Assembly: GCA_018700525.1 (NCBI GenBank)
Contig: JABITN010000141.1
Coordinates: 1 to 52,970, forward strand
Origin: Opitutales bacterium
GTDB taxonomy: Bacteria > Verrucomicrobiota > Verrucomicrobiia > Opitutales > Opitutaceae
DNA length: 52,970 nucleotides
Direction of reading: 5' to 3'
How positions within the stretch are numbered: the stretch's first letter is position 1; each line of letters opens with the position of its first letter. The notes below the pieces were generated by a model that was not told where the DNA came from, made no database searches, and was given only the letters and a program-made list of their open reading frames with translations. A program made the translations under genes and the position numbers. Shown here one piece after another: positions 42,419 through 51,670 of this stretch.

Positions 42419-42898
42419 CTATGGCTGGAATTCGAATGCCGGAATGGCGTTGTGCTCTTTGAGCGTGGACATGGCATTAGTTTCGGCTTTTCGCATTTCT
42501 GATCGATCATCATCATTAATATCGTCGAATCCGCACAAATGTAAGTATCCATGAGTTAGGTACAATGAAAGTTCTTCGGAAAAATTTGTTTGATGGATTT
42601 TTGAGTAATCGAGAGCAACTTGCGGGCAAACGCAGATTTCACCGGCTATTCCATCTTTAGGGTCGCCTGGAAAGGTGATGACGTCCGTGACGGAATCGTC
42701 TTGCATGAATCGATGGTGGACTAGAGCTATTTCCTCTTTGGAGAGAAAGGCGATGGAGAGTTCTCCAGAAGGGGCATCGAAGCCTCCAAATCGATCGAGG
42801 ACGGTAAAGAGGCGTTCTATTTGTTTTGGGTTCGCTTGAAGTTGAGGGCAGGCGTTACTGACTTGCACTCGCTTCGACTCGTTCGGACTTTCGTTCAT
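42419..42898 (-). CDS. ybeY: Endoribonuclease YbeY (rRNA maturation factor)
   Basis: A 159-residue single-domain metal-dependent RNase used in 16S rRNA 3' end maturation and ribosome quality control. Family landmarks are LSIAFLSKEEIALVHHRFM, the VTDVITFPGD block, GEICVCPQVA, and the metal motif HGYLHLCGFDD. The usual third zinc His (GYDH in E. coli) is Asp here. ATG 42898 is preferred; 42925 is possible. The gene overlaps the end of pgpH by 44 bp on the same strand. This order (phoH, pgpH, ybeY) is widely conserved in bacteria, which supports the call. Confidence 0.94.
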   Translation of the reverse strand: MNESPNESKRVQVSNACPQLQANPKQIERLFTVLDRFGGFDAPSGELSIAFLSKEEIALVHHRFMQDDSVTDVITFPGDPKDGIAGEICVCPQVALDYSKIHQTNFSEELSLYLTHGYLHLCGFDDINDDDRSEMRKAETNAMSTLKEHNAIPAFEFQP

Positions 42899-45233
42899 GC
42901 GTCGTCTTTTTTCCGGATGCCGCATCCTGGCTCTTGGAGCCTGGGTAGGCGATGCGTGAGTGGAGCGAATTGAGCAATGTGAATATGAAGCTCTCTTTGA
43001 CCTTCGCTAGTTCTGACATCGTTATGGAGCATTCGTCTAATTGTCCGTCGTCTAAGTTGGTCTTGAAAATGCGATCTACCAGTTCTTCGATGTTTTGAGG
43101 CGTTGCTTTGGGTAGCGAACGACTGGCGGCTTCGATGGAGTCGGCGAGAAGAATAACGGCGCTTTCTTTGAATTGCGGTTTGGGGCCGTCGTAGCGATAG
43201 GTCGATTCGAGGACAGCTACCTTGCCTGGGTCGCGGGCTTCTTCTTCGGCTTGCTGAACGGCTTTGTGGTAGAAATAGCGAACGAGGTTGGTTCCGTGAT
43301 GTTGTCGTATGACGTCGATTATCGGGCGGGGAAGTTTGAAAGTGAGGCCGAGGTCGACGCCCTCTTTTACGTGGCTCTTGATTATCAGAGCGCTGAACGA
43401 GGCGGTCTTCCGGTCGTGCGGATTGTGTCCGTCTAGTTGGTTTTCGGTGAAGTATTCCGGTTTCACTATTTTTCCGATGTCGTGAAACATGCAACTGACG
43501 CGAGCGAGCAGGGCATTGCTCTCAATCGCGTTACAGGCGTTTTCGGCGAGATTGGCGACCATGAGACTGTGGTGCCACGTGCCGGGCGCTTCGAGTTGAA
43601 GGCGTCGCAGAATAGGGTGATTATAGTCGCTCAGCTCGAGCAGGGTGATGTCGGTGGTGCGGTTGAATAGTCCTTCGAGGATGGGTAGCACGCCTAGAAT
43701 GATGACGCCTTCGAGCAATCCGGTAACGATGGCTGCTACGATCTGGCTGAGGATAGTTTCTATTGGGAGGCCTTCGGACCAGTTGAATAGGAAAGTGAAG
43801 ACGGCTATGCATAATCCGCTTACGACACCGGCAGTCACGACGCGGCTACGTTTGCGGATATTACGGCAGATAAATATCGCTACGCAGGAAGCCAGGAACG
43901 TCATCACCATGAGTTCCAGCCGATTGCCGAACATAACGGCGGAAAATAGACTGACCATGAGCGCCGTTAGGAGTCCAGGTCCGCTTCCCATTAGAATGGC
44001 GATTAGTAGCGGAGCGAGTGTGGTTGGGGTGATGTATGGAAGAATAGCCGAGAGGCCGCTGTCGTAGAGAAATCGTTCTTGGTTTCCGAGTTCGAAGCAA
44101 AGACGGACGATTGCTAGATTGCAGACGACGACTAGAGCGAGCAGACCGAGGCGGGCGTTACTTTGCAGCGTGGGTCGGTCTTCGAGCCGAATGTAGAAGG
44201 TGGCCGCAATGAGCATGGCCATTACTATCAGGGCTCGGCCGATGAGCTGGTAATCGAGCAATTCTGCTTTTTTGCCGTCGAGGTGGCGTATGTAGGCGAC
44301 GTGTTGCTCGTATTGCTCTTGGGTGACGCGCGTATTTGGTTCAATGATACTGGCTCCCTTGCGAACGCGAACGATGACGGGTTCGAAGGACTCGAGCATT
44401 TTGGTTCGAAGGGCTTGGATTTCAATTTCGTCGCGATCGAAGTTCGGCTGTACGCCATCTCGGAAAAAGCGTCCTAGAGCACTGGATACGAGAGGGGAAA
44501 CGTTCTCTGCGTTAAAGGCGATACGAAGCGTGGTTAGCGTGGACTCGGTGGATTCGAGGCGACGTTGGCCGATGCCCCGTTCCGTTTTGAAAAGGGCGAC
44601 GGATTGGTCGCCGAAGTCGAAGTTGGGATCGTCCTTGTCGTAGATGCCGATTTTGTAGCTTTCGCGCAGGCTAATGAGACCGGTCTGGATCAAGTCGCGG
44701 CGCGTTTCGGCGTCTCTGAATTCTACGATGGTCGTCAGGTCGGAATCGGAGAGGCGATAGTCGCCTTTCATATTGAACCGTTCGGCGATCCGATGAATGT
44801 AATCTTGAGCGCCTATAGCGGAAAGGTCGTGGGCTAACGCAGCGTAGGAATCCATATCCTTCAACAGTTCTTTCACGTGTTGGCTATAGCTGTTGAAGTA
44901 GCTCATGTTCGTCTTGTAGACGGGAGAGACATCTGTGAGCAGCTGTTCGCGCTTTCTGTCCGTGAGGATGGCGCTTTGGTAGGTGAAGTCCTCGGAGGCG
45001 GCGATCAGAATCGTTGCGAGCTGGTTGGGAAGGAACTTGAAGCCGGAATGCTTGATGCCAATAAAGCTGGTGACGACGATCGCCGCCACCGTGGTCACGA
45101 AGATTCCGAGCGAAATGGCCGAGCTTTTCTCGAGGAAAATCAGAACTGATGAAGACGCTTCGGTTTTGCGCTTCTTGTGCTTTTTTCGGAAAACCCGGTT
45201 TAGAAGCGCTTTAAACTGCTCGGAAAGTGGCAT
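42855..45233 (-). CDS. pgpH: PgpH-type membrane HD phosphohydrolase (cyclic di-AMP phosphodiesterase family)
   Basis: A 792-residue 7TM-HD family protein. A first membrane segment near residues 35-55 is followed by a long extracytoplasmic 7TMR-HDED domain (about 60-325), then about seven membrane helices (330-525). The C-terminal cytoplasmic HD domain carries HSLMVANLAENACNAI, FHDIGKIVKPEYF (near residue 580), a GHNPHD segment, RQHHGTNLVRYFYHKA and ADSIEAASRS. These are the metal ligands of PgpH-type phosphodiesterases, which hydrolyse cyclic di-AMP in Gram-positives. In this organism the nucleotide substrate is inferred. Upstream of ybeY and 55 bp downstream of phoH. The K+ transport genes trkA-trkH are nearby, and such systems are common c-di-AMP targets. 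Confidence 0.92.
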   Translation of the reverse strand: MPLSEQFKALLNRVFRKKHKKRKTEASSSVLIFLEKSSAISLGIFVTTVAAIVVTSFIGIKHSGFKFLPNQLATILIAASEDFTYQSAILTDRKREQLLTDVSPVYKTNMSYFNSYSQHVKELLKDMDSYAALAHDLSAIGAQDYIHRIAERFNMKGDYRLSDSDLTTIVEFRDAETRRDLIQTGLISLRESYKIGIYDKDDPNFDFGDQSVALFKTERGIGQRRLESTESTLTTLRIAFNAENVSPLVSSALGRFFRDGVQPNFDRDEIEIQALRTKMLESFEPVIVRVRKGASIIEPNTRVTQEQYEQHVAYIRHLDGKKAELLDYQLIGRALIVMAMLIAATFYIRLEDRPTLQSNARLGLLALVVVCNLAIVRLCFELGNQERFLYDSGLSAILPYITPTTLAPLLIAILMGSGPGLLTALMVSLFSAVMFGNRLELMVMTFLASCVAIFICRNIRKRSRVVTAGVVSGLCIAVFTFLFNWSEGLPIETILSQIVAAIVTGLLEGVIILGVLPILEGLFNRTTDITLLELSDYNHPILRRLQLEAPGTWHHSLMVANLAENACNAIESNALLARVSCMFHDIGKIVKPEYFTENQLDGHNPHDRKTASFSALIIKSHVKEGVDLGLTFKLPRPIIDVIRQHHGTNLVRYFYHKAVQQAEEEARDPGKVAVLESTYRYDGPKPQFKESAVILLADSIEAASRSLPKATPQNIEELVDRIFKTNLDDGQLDECSITMSELAKVKESFIFTLLNSLHSRIAYPGSKSQDAASGKKTTHERKSERVEASASQ

Positions 45234-45288
45234 ACGTGTTCGACGTTTGAACGACTAGAAGATTCAAAATCGATTAGAGACGCAACCT

Positions 45289-46269
45289 TTAGTTAGTGGC
45301 GCCCCGGGGGAAACTATCGGCATTTCTGTACTCCTCGTAAGCTTCTACGATCTTTTGAACGAGGTGATGTCGGACGACATCCTTGGCTTCGAATGTATGA
45401 AAGTTTATGCCTTCCAGGGATTTAAGTACTTTTTGGATTTCGAGTAGTCCCGAGGTCTTGGAGCGTGGAATATCAATCTGGGTGATGTCGCCAGTGATGA
45501 CCATTTTACTTTCATTTCCTAAACGCGTGAGGAACATCATCATTTGTTCGGGGCTCGTATTTTGGGCTTCGTCGAGAATGATAAACGAATCGCTTAACGT
45601 ACGGCCTCTCATGTAGGCAAGCGGGGCGATTTCAATGACCCCTTTTTCAATGAGTTTGTCGACGTCGCTACGGTCGATCATGTCGTAAAGCGCGTCATAT
45701 AAGGGCCTTAGGTATGGAAGGATCTTTTCGTGCAGGTCGCCTGGAAGGAATCCGAGGGTTTCGCCGGCTTCCACGGCAGGGCGGCTAAGAATCAGGCGTT
45801 TGATATTGCCTGCGAGCAATTCCGAGACGGCGGCTGCCATAGCCAGATAGGTTTTTCCAGTTCCTGCGGGCCCGATCCCGAAGACGATATCGTTGTCGAA
45901 AATCGCTTGGAGGTACTTCTTTTGGCTGATCGTTTTAGGAACGATGCTTCCGCGGCGCGTTTTGATGATCGTTTTATGATCAAATAGGCTCCGCAGTTCT
46001 TCTTCCTTATTTTCCGAGACACCGGTGACCATATTCAAGAAATCAGGCCGTTTAATATTAAGTCCCTGTTCTCGAGCAAGTTGGAGAAGTTCGAAAACGA
46101 TCGTCACTCGTTCGATAGCTCTTTCTTCACCATCGACCTGGAGCCAGCCATCGCGTGTGACTACTGTGACGCCAAAGAGCTCCTCAACGAGGCTGAGGTT
46201 CTCCTCTTTGCTGCAATAAAGTTGCGAGAGCTGTCTTGGGTTTTGAAAATGTAGCTTGCTAGTAGCCAT
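45289..46269 (-). CDS. ybeZ: PhoH-family ATPase (YbeZ-like)
   Basis: A 326-residue P-loop ATPase/helicase-like protein acting with YbeY in RNA metabolism. Walker A GPAGTGKT is at 133-140, Walker B is ILDEAQN at about 231-237, and VITGDITQIDIP is the conserved box following it. ILSRPAVEAGETLGFLPGD and LAYMRGRTLSDSFII are diagnostic for PhoH. The N-terminal 100 residues are the usual KH-like extension. The gene is 33 bp after the HIT gene and upstream of pgpH and ybeY in the same operon, the conserved arrangement. Confidence 0.94.
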   Translation of the reverse strand: MATSKLHFQNPRQLSQLYCSKEENLSLVEELFGVTVVTRDGWLQVDGEERAIERVTIVFELLQLAREQGLNIKRPDFLNMVTGVSENKEEELRSLFDHKTIIKTRRGSIVPKTISQKKYLQAIFDNDIVFGIGPAGTGKTYLAMAAAVSELLAGNIKRLILSRPAVEAGETLGFLPGDLHEKILPYLRPLYDALYDMIDRSDVDKLIEKGVIEIAPLAYMRGRTLSDSFIILDEAQNTSPEQMMMFLTRLGNESKMVITGDITQIDIPRSKTSGLLEIQKVLKSLEGINFHTFEAKDVVRHHLVQKIVEAYEEYRNADSFPRGATN

Positions 46270-46302
46270 AAAGGAATCGGCGAAGATAGGAGCCGAAAGC
46301 GC

Positions 46303-46794
46303 TTAGTCGAGCTTTTCGGAAACCGATTTCAAATGATTCCACATGGCTTCGAGCGATTGGGGAAGCACCCGCGTAGAGCCAAGTACTGGCATGAAGTTGG
46401 TGTCGCCCATCCAGCGTGGCACTACGTGCTGGTGCAGGTGGCGAGGTATTCCCGCACCTGCGGCTTCGCCCAAATTGATGCCGATATTGAATCCGTCTGG
46501 CTTGAGAGCAGCTTTGAGAATGCGTTTAGCTTTGATTGTGGTGTCGGCGAAGCAAACGCGTTCTTCTGCGGTCAAGTCTTCAATGTCGGGGATTTCGCGA
46601 TAGGGTAGAATGAGCAAGTGCCCGGCGTTGTAAGGGTAGCGATTCATGAGGATGAAGCTGTGCACTTCGCGAGCGATGATGAGCGTGGTTTTGTCGTCAT
46701 CCATTTTCGGAAGATCGACGAAGGGGCGGCGGGACTCGGGAGATTTCTCCTGAGTGACGTATTCCATTCTCCAGTAGGCGTGCAGGTGATCCAT
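46303..46794 (-). CDS. HIT-family nucleotide hydrolase/transferase
   Basis: A 163-residue cytosolic HIT protein. The catalytic triad is HLHQHVV with His119, His121 and His123. LMNRYPYNAGHLLILPYRE and FNIGINLGEAAGAGIPRH are family blocks, and the opening MDHLHAYWRMEYV is typical of bacterial Ap4A-phosphorylase-like HIT proteins. It probably hydrolyses dinucleoside polyphosphates or adenylated metabolites. First gene of the phoH-pgpH-ybeY operon and divergent from waaA. The promoter must lie in the roughly 100 bp between them. Confidence 0.93.
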   Translation of the reverse strand: MDHLHAYWRMEYVTQEKSPESRRPFVDLPKMDDDKTTLIIAREVHSFILMNRYPYNAGHLLILPYREIPDIEDLTAEERVCFADTTIKAKRILKAALKPDGFNIGINLGEAAGAGIPRHLHQHVVPRWMGDTNFMPVLGSTRVLPQSLEAMWNHLKSVSEKLD

Positions 46795-46901
46795 AGGTAT
46801 GGGCGGAAACTGGTGGATTGAATGGGGCCTGTCAAAGGCATCGTGGGGATAAAAGAGGTAGGGCTTGCATTCGCTGTAGGAAGTGGGTTTCTAAGCGGGA
46901 G

Positions 46902-48203
46902 TTGTTTATTTGGATCTACAGGCTGATTTTCGCGCCTTTCGCCTTATTATTGTCGCCGAAGTACCTGCTCAAGATGAAGCAGAGGGGCGACTATGAAGGG
47001 GCGTTTTCGATGCGTTTGGGGATGGGACTCGAGGCGTGGCCTAAGCGGGAAGGGCATTATCGGGTTTGGATTCAGGCGGTCAGTTTGGGCGAAATGTTGG
47101 TGATTGAATCGTTGCTCAGAAAATTGGCTTCGGACGATAGCATAGAGATTTTCTTGACGACGACGACGAGTACGGGTTATCGTTTGGCGAAGGAGAGGTA
47201 TTCGGAAATTTGTGACCGAATTGTTTATTTCCCCTTGGACTTTTGGCCATTCAGTCGCCGCGTTTGGAAACACGTTCAACCGGATTTGGCGATTTGCGCG
47301 GAAACGGAATTGTGGCCGGAGCATATTCAACAGGCTTTGAATTCGAATACGCCGATGATTTTGGTCAATGGCCGCTTGTCGGACAATTCCTTTCGATACG
47401 CGCGGCGCTTGGCTTTTTTGTTTCGCAGCCACTTCGTTGGCATCAGTCGAGTTTTGGCGATTTCGGAGCACGATGCACAGCGATTCGAAGTGATTGGCGT
47501 AAACCGGAGTAAAATGGTCGTTACTGGGAATTTGAAACTGGATGTCTCGATTGGCGAACGTCTGGGTACAAGCGAGCGGGCGGAGATGAAAGCGCGTTTG
47601 GGTTTGGGCGATGGGTTCGTGCTTTTAGGTTCGTCGACTTGGCCAGGCGAGGAAACGATGTTGCTCGAAGCGTTCAAGCGTTTGCGGAAAAAGCTTCCGA
47701 AGAGCCGTTTGATGTTGGTGCCGCGCCACGCGGAGCGTCGCGGGGAGGTACGTTCGCTTCTTGAAAGCGCTAGCGAGGGATTGAATTGGCATTTCAGGTC
47801 GGAGGGCGATCCATTTGGGGATGTCGATATCTTGGTAGGCGACACGAGTGGAGAGCTACGTGTCTTGACGCAATTGGCGGACTTGGCATTTGTCGGCAAG
47901 AGCTTGGCGCCCCATAAGGAAGGGCAAACGCCGATTGAATGCGGTTTGCTGGGAGTACCGATGGTTTTCGGCCCGGGCATGAATAATTTTCGGAGCATTC
48001 GAGATGGCTTGCTGGAATCGGGCTCTGCAGAAAGCTTGACTGATGCTGAGGCGCTCAAGATGAGGTTAGTTGCACTCGCCCTAGACGATGAGGCTCGGGA
48101 GAAGCAGAAACGCAATCAGGCGATTTGGGTGAAGAATAGTCGGGGGGCCTTGGAGCGTACGTTCGAGGAGATTGATAAAGTATTGCGCCAGAAAGGCCGA
48201 TAG
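46902..48203 (+). CDS. waaA: 3-deoxy-D-manno-octulosonic acid (Kdo) transferase
   Basis: A 433-residue GT-B glycosyltransferase adding Kdo to lipid A precursor at the inner membrane. The N-terminal membrane anchor WIYRLIFAPFALLLSPKYLLKM is followed by MRLGMG and VWIQAVSLGEMLVIESLLRKL. TTTTSTGYRLAKE, LAICAETELWPEHIQQA, PMILVNGRLSDNSF, LLGSSTWPGEE and FVGKSLAPHKEGQTPIE are diagnostic. The start is uncertain. TTG at 46902 sits right against GGGAG, while ATT at 46908 has ideal spacing from the same site. A far upstream ATG at 46818 would add a non-conserved tail. The organism therefore makes Kdo-containing lipopolysaccharide. The gene is divergent from the HIT operon. Confidence 0.94.
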   Translation: MFIWIYRLIFAPFALLLSPKYLLKMKQRGDYEGAFSMRLGMGLEAWPKREGHYRVWIQAVSLGEMLVIESLLRKLASDDSIEIFLTTTTSTGYRLAKERYSEICDRIVYFPLDFWPFSRRVWKHVQPDLAICAETELWPEHIQQALNSNTPMILVNGRLSDNSFRYARRLAFLFRSHFVGISRVLAISEHDAQRFEVIGVNRSKMVVTGNLKLDVSIGERLGTSERAEMKARLGLGDGFVLLGSSTWPGEETMLLEAFKRLRKKLPKSRLMLVPRHAERRGEVRSLLESASEGLNWHFRSEGDPFGDVDILVGDTSGELRVLTQLADLAFVGKSLAPHKEGQTPIECGLLGVPMVFGPGMNNFRSIRDGLLESGSAESLTDAEALKMRLVALALDDEAREKQKRNQAIWVKNSRGALERTFEEIDKVLRQKGR

Positions 48204-48321
48204 GCCTCGAATGGCGAAAGTACGTCGGAATTCCTTCGCTTAAGTGAAATTGAAGGCAAATTCGCGAAAACGGCTCTCTCTCCGCTTGACAGGTCACATC
48301 CATATTGGATTTATACGCGTT

Positions 48322-48558
48322 ATGGCAGATAAAGAAGAAAAGTGGGCAGATAACGTCGCAGGAAAATTCTACGTCGACGAACAGTGCATCGATTGCGATC
48401 TCTGTCGTGAGACCGCGCCGGATTTCTTTACTCGGAATGACGACGAAGCATTTTCATTTGTCCATAAGCAACCTACGACTCAAGAAGACATCGATCTTTG
48501 TATGGAAGCTCTCGAAGGCTGTCCAGTAGAGGCTATTGGCGACGACGGTTCTGAGTAG
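48322..48558 (+). CDS. Small 4Fe-4S ferredoxin
   Basis: A 78-residue cytosolic electron carrier. Cluster ligands are Cys22, Cys25 and Cys28 in CIDCDLC, plus Cys67 in GCPVEAI. Cys60 is extra and could form a disulfide, as in some single-cluster ferredoxins. The acidic surface and length are typical of a single [4Fe-4S] cluster protein. The ATG at 48322 opens MADKEEKW. It follows waaA by 118 bp and ends at a strong terminator. Its redox partner is not encoded in this window. Confidence 0.93.
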   Translation: MADKEEKWADNVAGKFYVDEQCIDCDLCRETAPDFFTRNDDEAFSFVHKQPTTQEDIDLCMEALEGCPVEAIGDDGSE

Positions 48559-48584
48559 TCGACTGTTTAGCTATTTGAATTTTT

Positions 48585-48616
48585 AAAGCGCGTTCCGGAC
48601 GGAACGTGCTTTTTTT
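48585..48616 (+). terminator. Rho-independent terminator after ferredoxin
   Basis: AAAGCGCGTTCC (48585-48596) and GGAACGTGCTTT (48601-48612) pair with a single G-T wobble over a GGAC loop, followed by a run of seven T residues. It ends the waaA/ferredoxin transcript. Positions 48617-48709 hold no gene. Confidence 0.92.
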
Positions 48617-48709
48617 GCGTCCGTAGACCAGAGCCGAGACGGTATACGCTGCTTGCCGTGATCCACGCGAGTCCCTCGCGCAGCTAGAATGTAGCGTTTT
48701 GATGCGAGA

Positions 48710-50185
48710 TCAGTCCAAGCTGCGCCAAAGGGATGGGGCGAAGAGGGCTAGGATGGCGTAGAGTTCGAGTCTCCCCATAATCATCAGGAGGGAAAGCAGA
48801 AGCTTGGTGCGGGTATGGAACGGGGCGTAGGTCTCGGTCGGGCCCACCTCGGCGAACCCAGGGCCGATGTTGAAGAAACAGGCGTGTACCGCGCTGAGAT
48901 TCGTACCCATTTGGAAGTTGGTTTCAAATAGGGATGCGAGCTGAACTGAAAAAAGGAAAATAACACCGGTCAATATGAGATACATGACGATGTCTTGAGT
49001 GGCTTGTTCGCTCAGGACTCGATTGTTCATGCGTACTTGACGCACCACGCGGGAGCGAAAGGACCGTTCGATTGTGAGCGCACAAAGGCGCAGGGCGACG
49101 ATTAACCGGTTTACTTTGATGCCGCCAGCAGTTGACCCAGAGCAGCCGCCGATGACCATCAGAACGAGCAACAACGACTGAGGTAGGGCTGACCATTGCG
49201 CGAAATCCTCGGAGGCGAATCCGGTCGTGGTCATGATGGAAACCGTTTGGAAAGTACTGGATCGGAGGGAGTGAAGCAGGTTTTGATCGGTACCATCAAT
49301 GATGATTACACCTGCGATAGTGACTACCGATAGTCCGAGGATTAGGAAGAAACCAATGAGTTCGGTGTTTGATTTAACACGATTCCAGCGTCCGTAAAGC
49401 ATGCTGAGGATTAAGGGAAAGCTGATTGCTGCCAGGATCATGAATACTATCCCCACCATTTCAATGGCTGGGCTGTGGAAATCCATAATGCTGCCTGAGC
49501 GTGTGCTGAATCCTCCCGAAGCGACGGTGGCGAACATGTGGCAGATCGAGTCGAACCAGTTCATGCCGGCGAGCCGGTAGGCAATGGCACAGGCAACCGA
49601 TAGGCCGGCGTAAATGTAAATGAGCTTAAGGATCGTCGATTGGACGCGGCTTTCCTCGAATTCGCTGGTCGATCCGGAGGCTTCGTTGGAGTAGAGCAGT
49701 TTTGCTCCGGCTCCGAGAAAACCGAGAATGGCGACGAAGAAGACAACGACTCCCATCCCTCCGATCCATTGGCTGAGGCTGCGCCAAAATAGTAGGCTCT
49801 TCGGAAGTTCTTCTAGGTTGGTGAGAACGCTGGCGCCTGTAGTGGTCAATCCAGACACGCTCTCGAAAATCGCGCCGGCTATGCCGATTTCGGGTGTGAT
49901 GAGTAGGTAGGGGACGCACCCGACCAGGCTAGATAGAATCCAGCCGAGGCCGATTATACTGAGTGCCTCGCGTCTGAAGAACCGGGAAGAGGCTTTACGT
50001 CCGATGAAGTAGAGTCCTAATGCGGCGACTATTGAGATCGCGATGGAAAAAAGAAAAGCATTACTTGTGACCGGTTCTTCCGATCCGGTATCCAACAAAA
50101 GGGTAACGGCGTAGCAGGTAGCGAAGGCCAGGGCCAGAATGACCATGACGACGCTCAATAATCTGGATACGAGCGCGAAATTCAT
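48710..50185 (-). CDS. trkH: Trk-type potassium uptake protein TrkH
   Basis: A 491-residue inner-membrane K+ channel subunit. Four selectivity-filter-like loops are visible in order: SGLTTTGASVLTN, MFATVASGGFSTRSG, SIMTTTGFASEDFAQW and FFNIGPGFAEVGP. These are the four pore repeats of the Trk/Ktr/HKT superfamily, each between two membrane helices. The ATG at 50185 overlaps the trkA stop by four bases (ATGA), so the two subunits are made together. Potassium uptake is driven by membrane potential and gated by TrkA. Confidence 0.95.
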   Translation of the reverse strand: MNFALVSRLLSVVMVILALAFATCYAVTLLLDTGSEEPVTSNAFLFSIAISIVAALGLYFIGRKASSRFFRREALSIIGLGWILSSLVGCVPYLLITPEIGIAGAIFESVSGLTTTGASVLTNLEELPKSLLFWRSLSQWIGGMGVVVFFVAILGFLGAGAKLLYSNEASGSTSEFEESRVQSTILKLIYIYAGLSVACAIAYRLAGMNWFDSICHMFATVASGGFSTRSGSIMDFHSPAIEMVGIVFMILAAISFPLILSMLYGRWNRVKSNTELIGFFLILGLSVVTIAGVIIIDGTDQNLLHSLRSSTFQTVSIMTTTGFASEDFAQWSALPQSLLLVLMVIGGCSGSTAGGIKVNRLIVALRLCALTIERSFRSRVVRQVRMNNRVLSEQATQDIVMYLILTGVIFLFSVQLASLFETNFQMGTNLSAVHACFFNIGPGFAEVGPTETYAPFHTRTKLLLSLLMIMGRLELYAILALFAPSLWRSLD

Positions 50186-51537
50186 TTGATGAGCTTCAGC
50201 AGTTCTTTGATCTTGGACTTGCTGATGATGGCGATAATCGAGTCGCCTGCTTGGATGATGTCGTCGCCGGTAGGTGTCTTGGGGTTGTAGTTGCTTTCTT
50301 GGCCGACGATTACGCACTCATCGGGCCAGCTGATGTCCCGTATCCGTTTTCCGGTGATGGACGATTTCGAGCTGATATCAAGTTCGATGATACAGCTCTT
50401 TTCTGCGTTGTTGCCTTCTTCGAGTTCGATGAAGGACTTCTTGCCGATGTAGCGTAGGATTTCGTTGGCGGTAGCAACCCGCGGCGAAACTGCGAGTTCG
50501 AGCCCGAGGGTCCAGCTGAGCTTGTCGATTACTTCGATGTAGTCTGCTCGATTGATTGCGAGCATCGTATGTTGTGCTCCAAGTTTAAAGGCCTGCAGGC
50601 AGGTCATGATGTTGTCTTCGTCATCTTTTGAACAGGCGACGAAGAAGTCGGAACTGCCAATTTCCTCTTCTTCCAAAACGCGTAAAGAAGTACCTGCTCC
50701 GTGAATAAACGTGACCGCGGGGTGTTGGTCAGCGAGGTCGCGACAGATTTTGATATCTTTCTCGATAACTCGGATTTTAAATCGTGGATTGCTGAGCAGG
50801 CGAATCAGTGAAATAGCGATTTCGCTGCCGCTGAGCAAGGTGACTGAGATTTTTTTTGATAGTTTGGAATCCGGTCGAAAGAAGGGTTTGGCTTCGAAAA
50901 GGGAATCGGGATGACCGAATAGAGTGACGTGGTCGCCTTCTTGGATGACTGATTCAGCGTGTGCGACGCATGTATTGGTACCGCAATTTATCAGTCCGAT
51001 TCGAATATTTCCAGGGAGTCGGATTTCTTTAAGTGGTACGCCGATGACCTTGGAGCCTTTTCGGATTTCGATCGACTGGACTTCGATTTGGCCGCGACCG
51101 AAGCCTTCGACAGCCACGCGGCCAGGATTGCGAATACACTTGGCAAGTTCAACGGCAGCAAGGGCTTCGGGATTGACGAGATGGTCAATGCCGAAGTGGC
51201 TTTGGTGATTGATAAGCGAGTTGTCGCGGAAAGTGGTGTCGTGAACGCGAGCGAAAGTCGTCTTGGCTCCGAGGGCCTTGGCGAGCGATGAGGAAACGAG
51301 ATTCGTTTCGTCGCTACTAGTCATCGCCAGGAAAAAGTCGCATTTTTTCACGCCAGCATTGAGCAGGGCGTTCGCGGAGCTGCCGTTGGCTGTAATGACG
51401 CGAACATCGAGTTGCTCGTGCAAGGTTTGCGCGAGTTGTTTGTCCCTTTCGATGACGGTTACGTCATGGTTGGCTAGACTAAGCGTTTCGCTCAAATGAG
51501 AGCCAACTTCGCCAGCTCCTACGATTACGATTTTCAT
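50182..51537 (-). CDS. trkA: Trk system potassium uptake regulatory protein TrkA
   Basis: A 451-residue cytoplasmic gating subunit with two RCK units. The first begins MKIVIVGAGEVGSHLSETL and the second near VTLLSGSEIAISLIRLLSN, each followed by a nucleotide-binding Rossmann fold (IERDKQLAQTL, IEKDIKICRDL) and a C-terminal RCK_C part. In known TrkA proteins NAD(H) or ATP/ADP binding controls the TrkH pore. ATG 51537 is chosen because it starts the conserved MKIVIVGAG. An upstream in-frame start would add eleven residues. Confidence 0.95.
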   Translation of the reverse strand: MKIVIVGAGEVGSHLSETLSLANHDVTVIERDKQLAQTLHEQLDVRVITANGSSANALLNAGVKKCDFFLAMTSSDETNLVSSSLAKALGAKTTFARVHDTTFRDNSLINHQSHFGIDHLVNPEALAAVELAKCIRNPGRVAVEGFGRGQIEVQSIEIRKGSKVIGVPLKEIRLPGNIRIGLINCGTNTCVAHAESVIQEGDHVTLFGHPDSLFEAKPFFRPDSKLSKKISVTLLSGSEIAISLIRLLSNPRFKIRVIEKDIKICRDLADQHPAVTFIHGAGTSLRVLEEEEIGSSDFFVACSKDDEDNIMTCLQAFKLGAQHTMLAINRADYIEVIDKLSWTLGLELAVSPRVATANEILRYIGKKSFIELEEGNNAEKSCIIELDISSKSSITGKRIRDISWPDECVIVGQESNYNPKTPTGDDIIQAGDSIIAIISKSKIKELLKLIK

Positions 51538-51670
51538 TGGAAAAGCCTCTAGGCTAAAGTTTTGAGCCAAGCAAGCGTGTTTGCGTCCATATTAGCCCAC
51601 CTATGCGGAGAATCCTTCTTTACTTCGGGCTTTGGGGCAGCGTCTCGCAAAGCAGGGCGATTGCTCAAGA

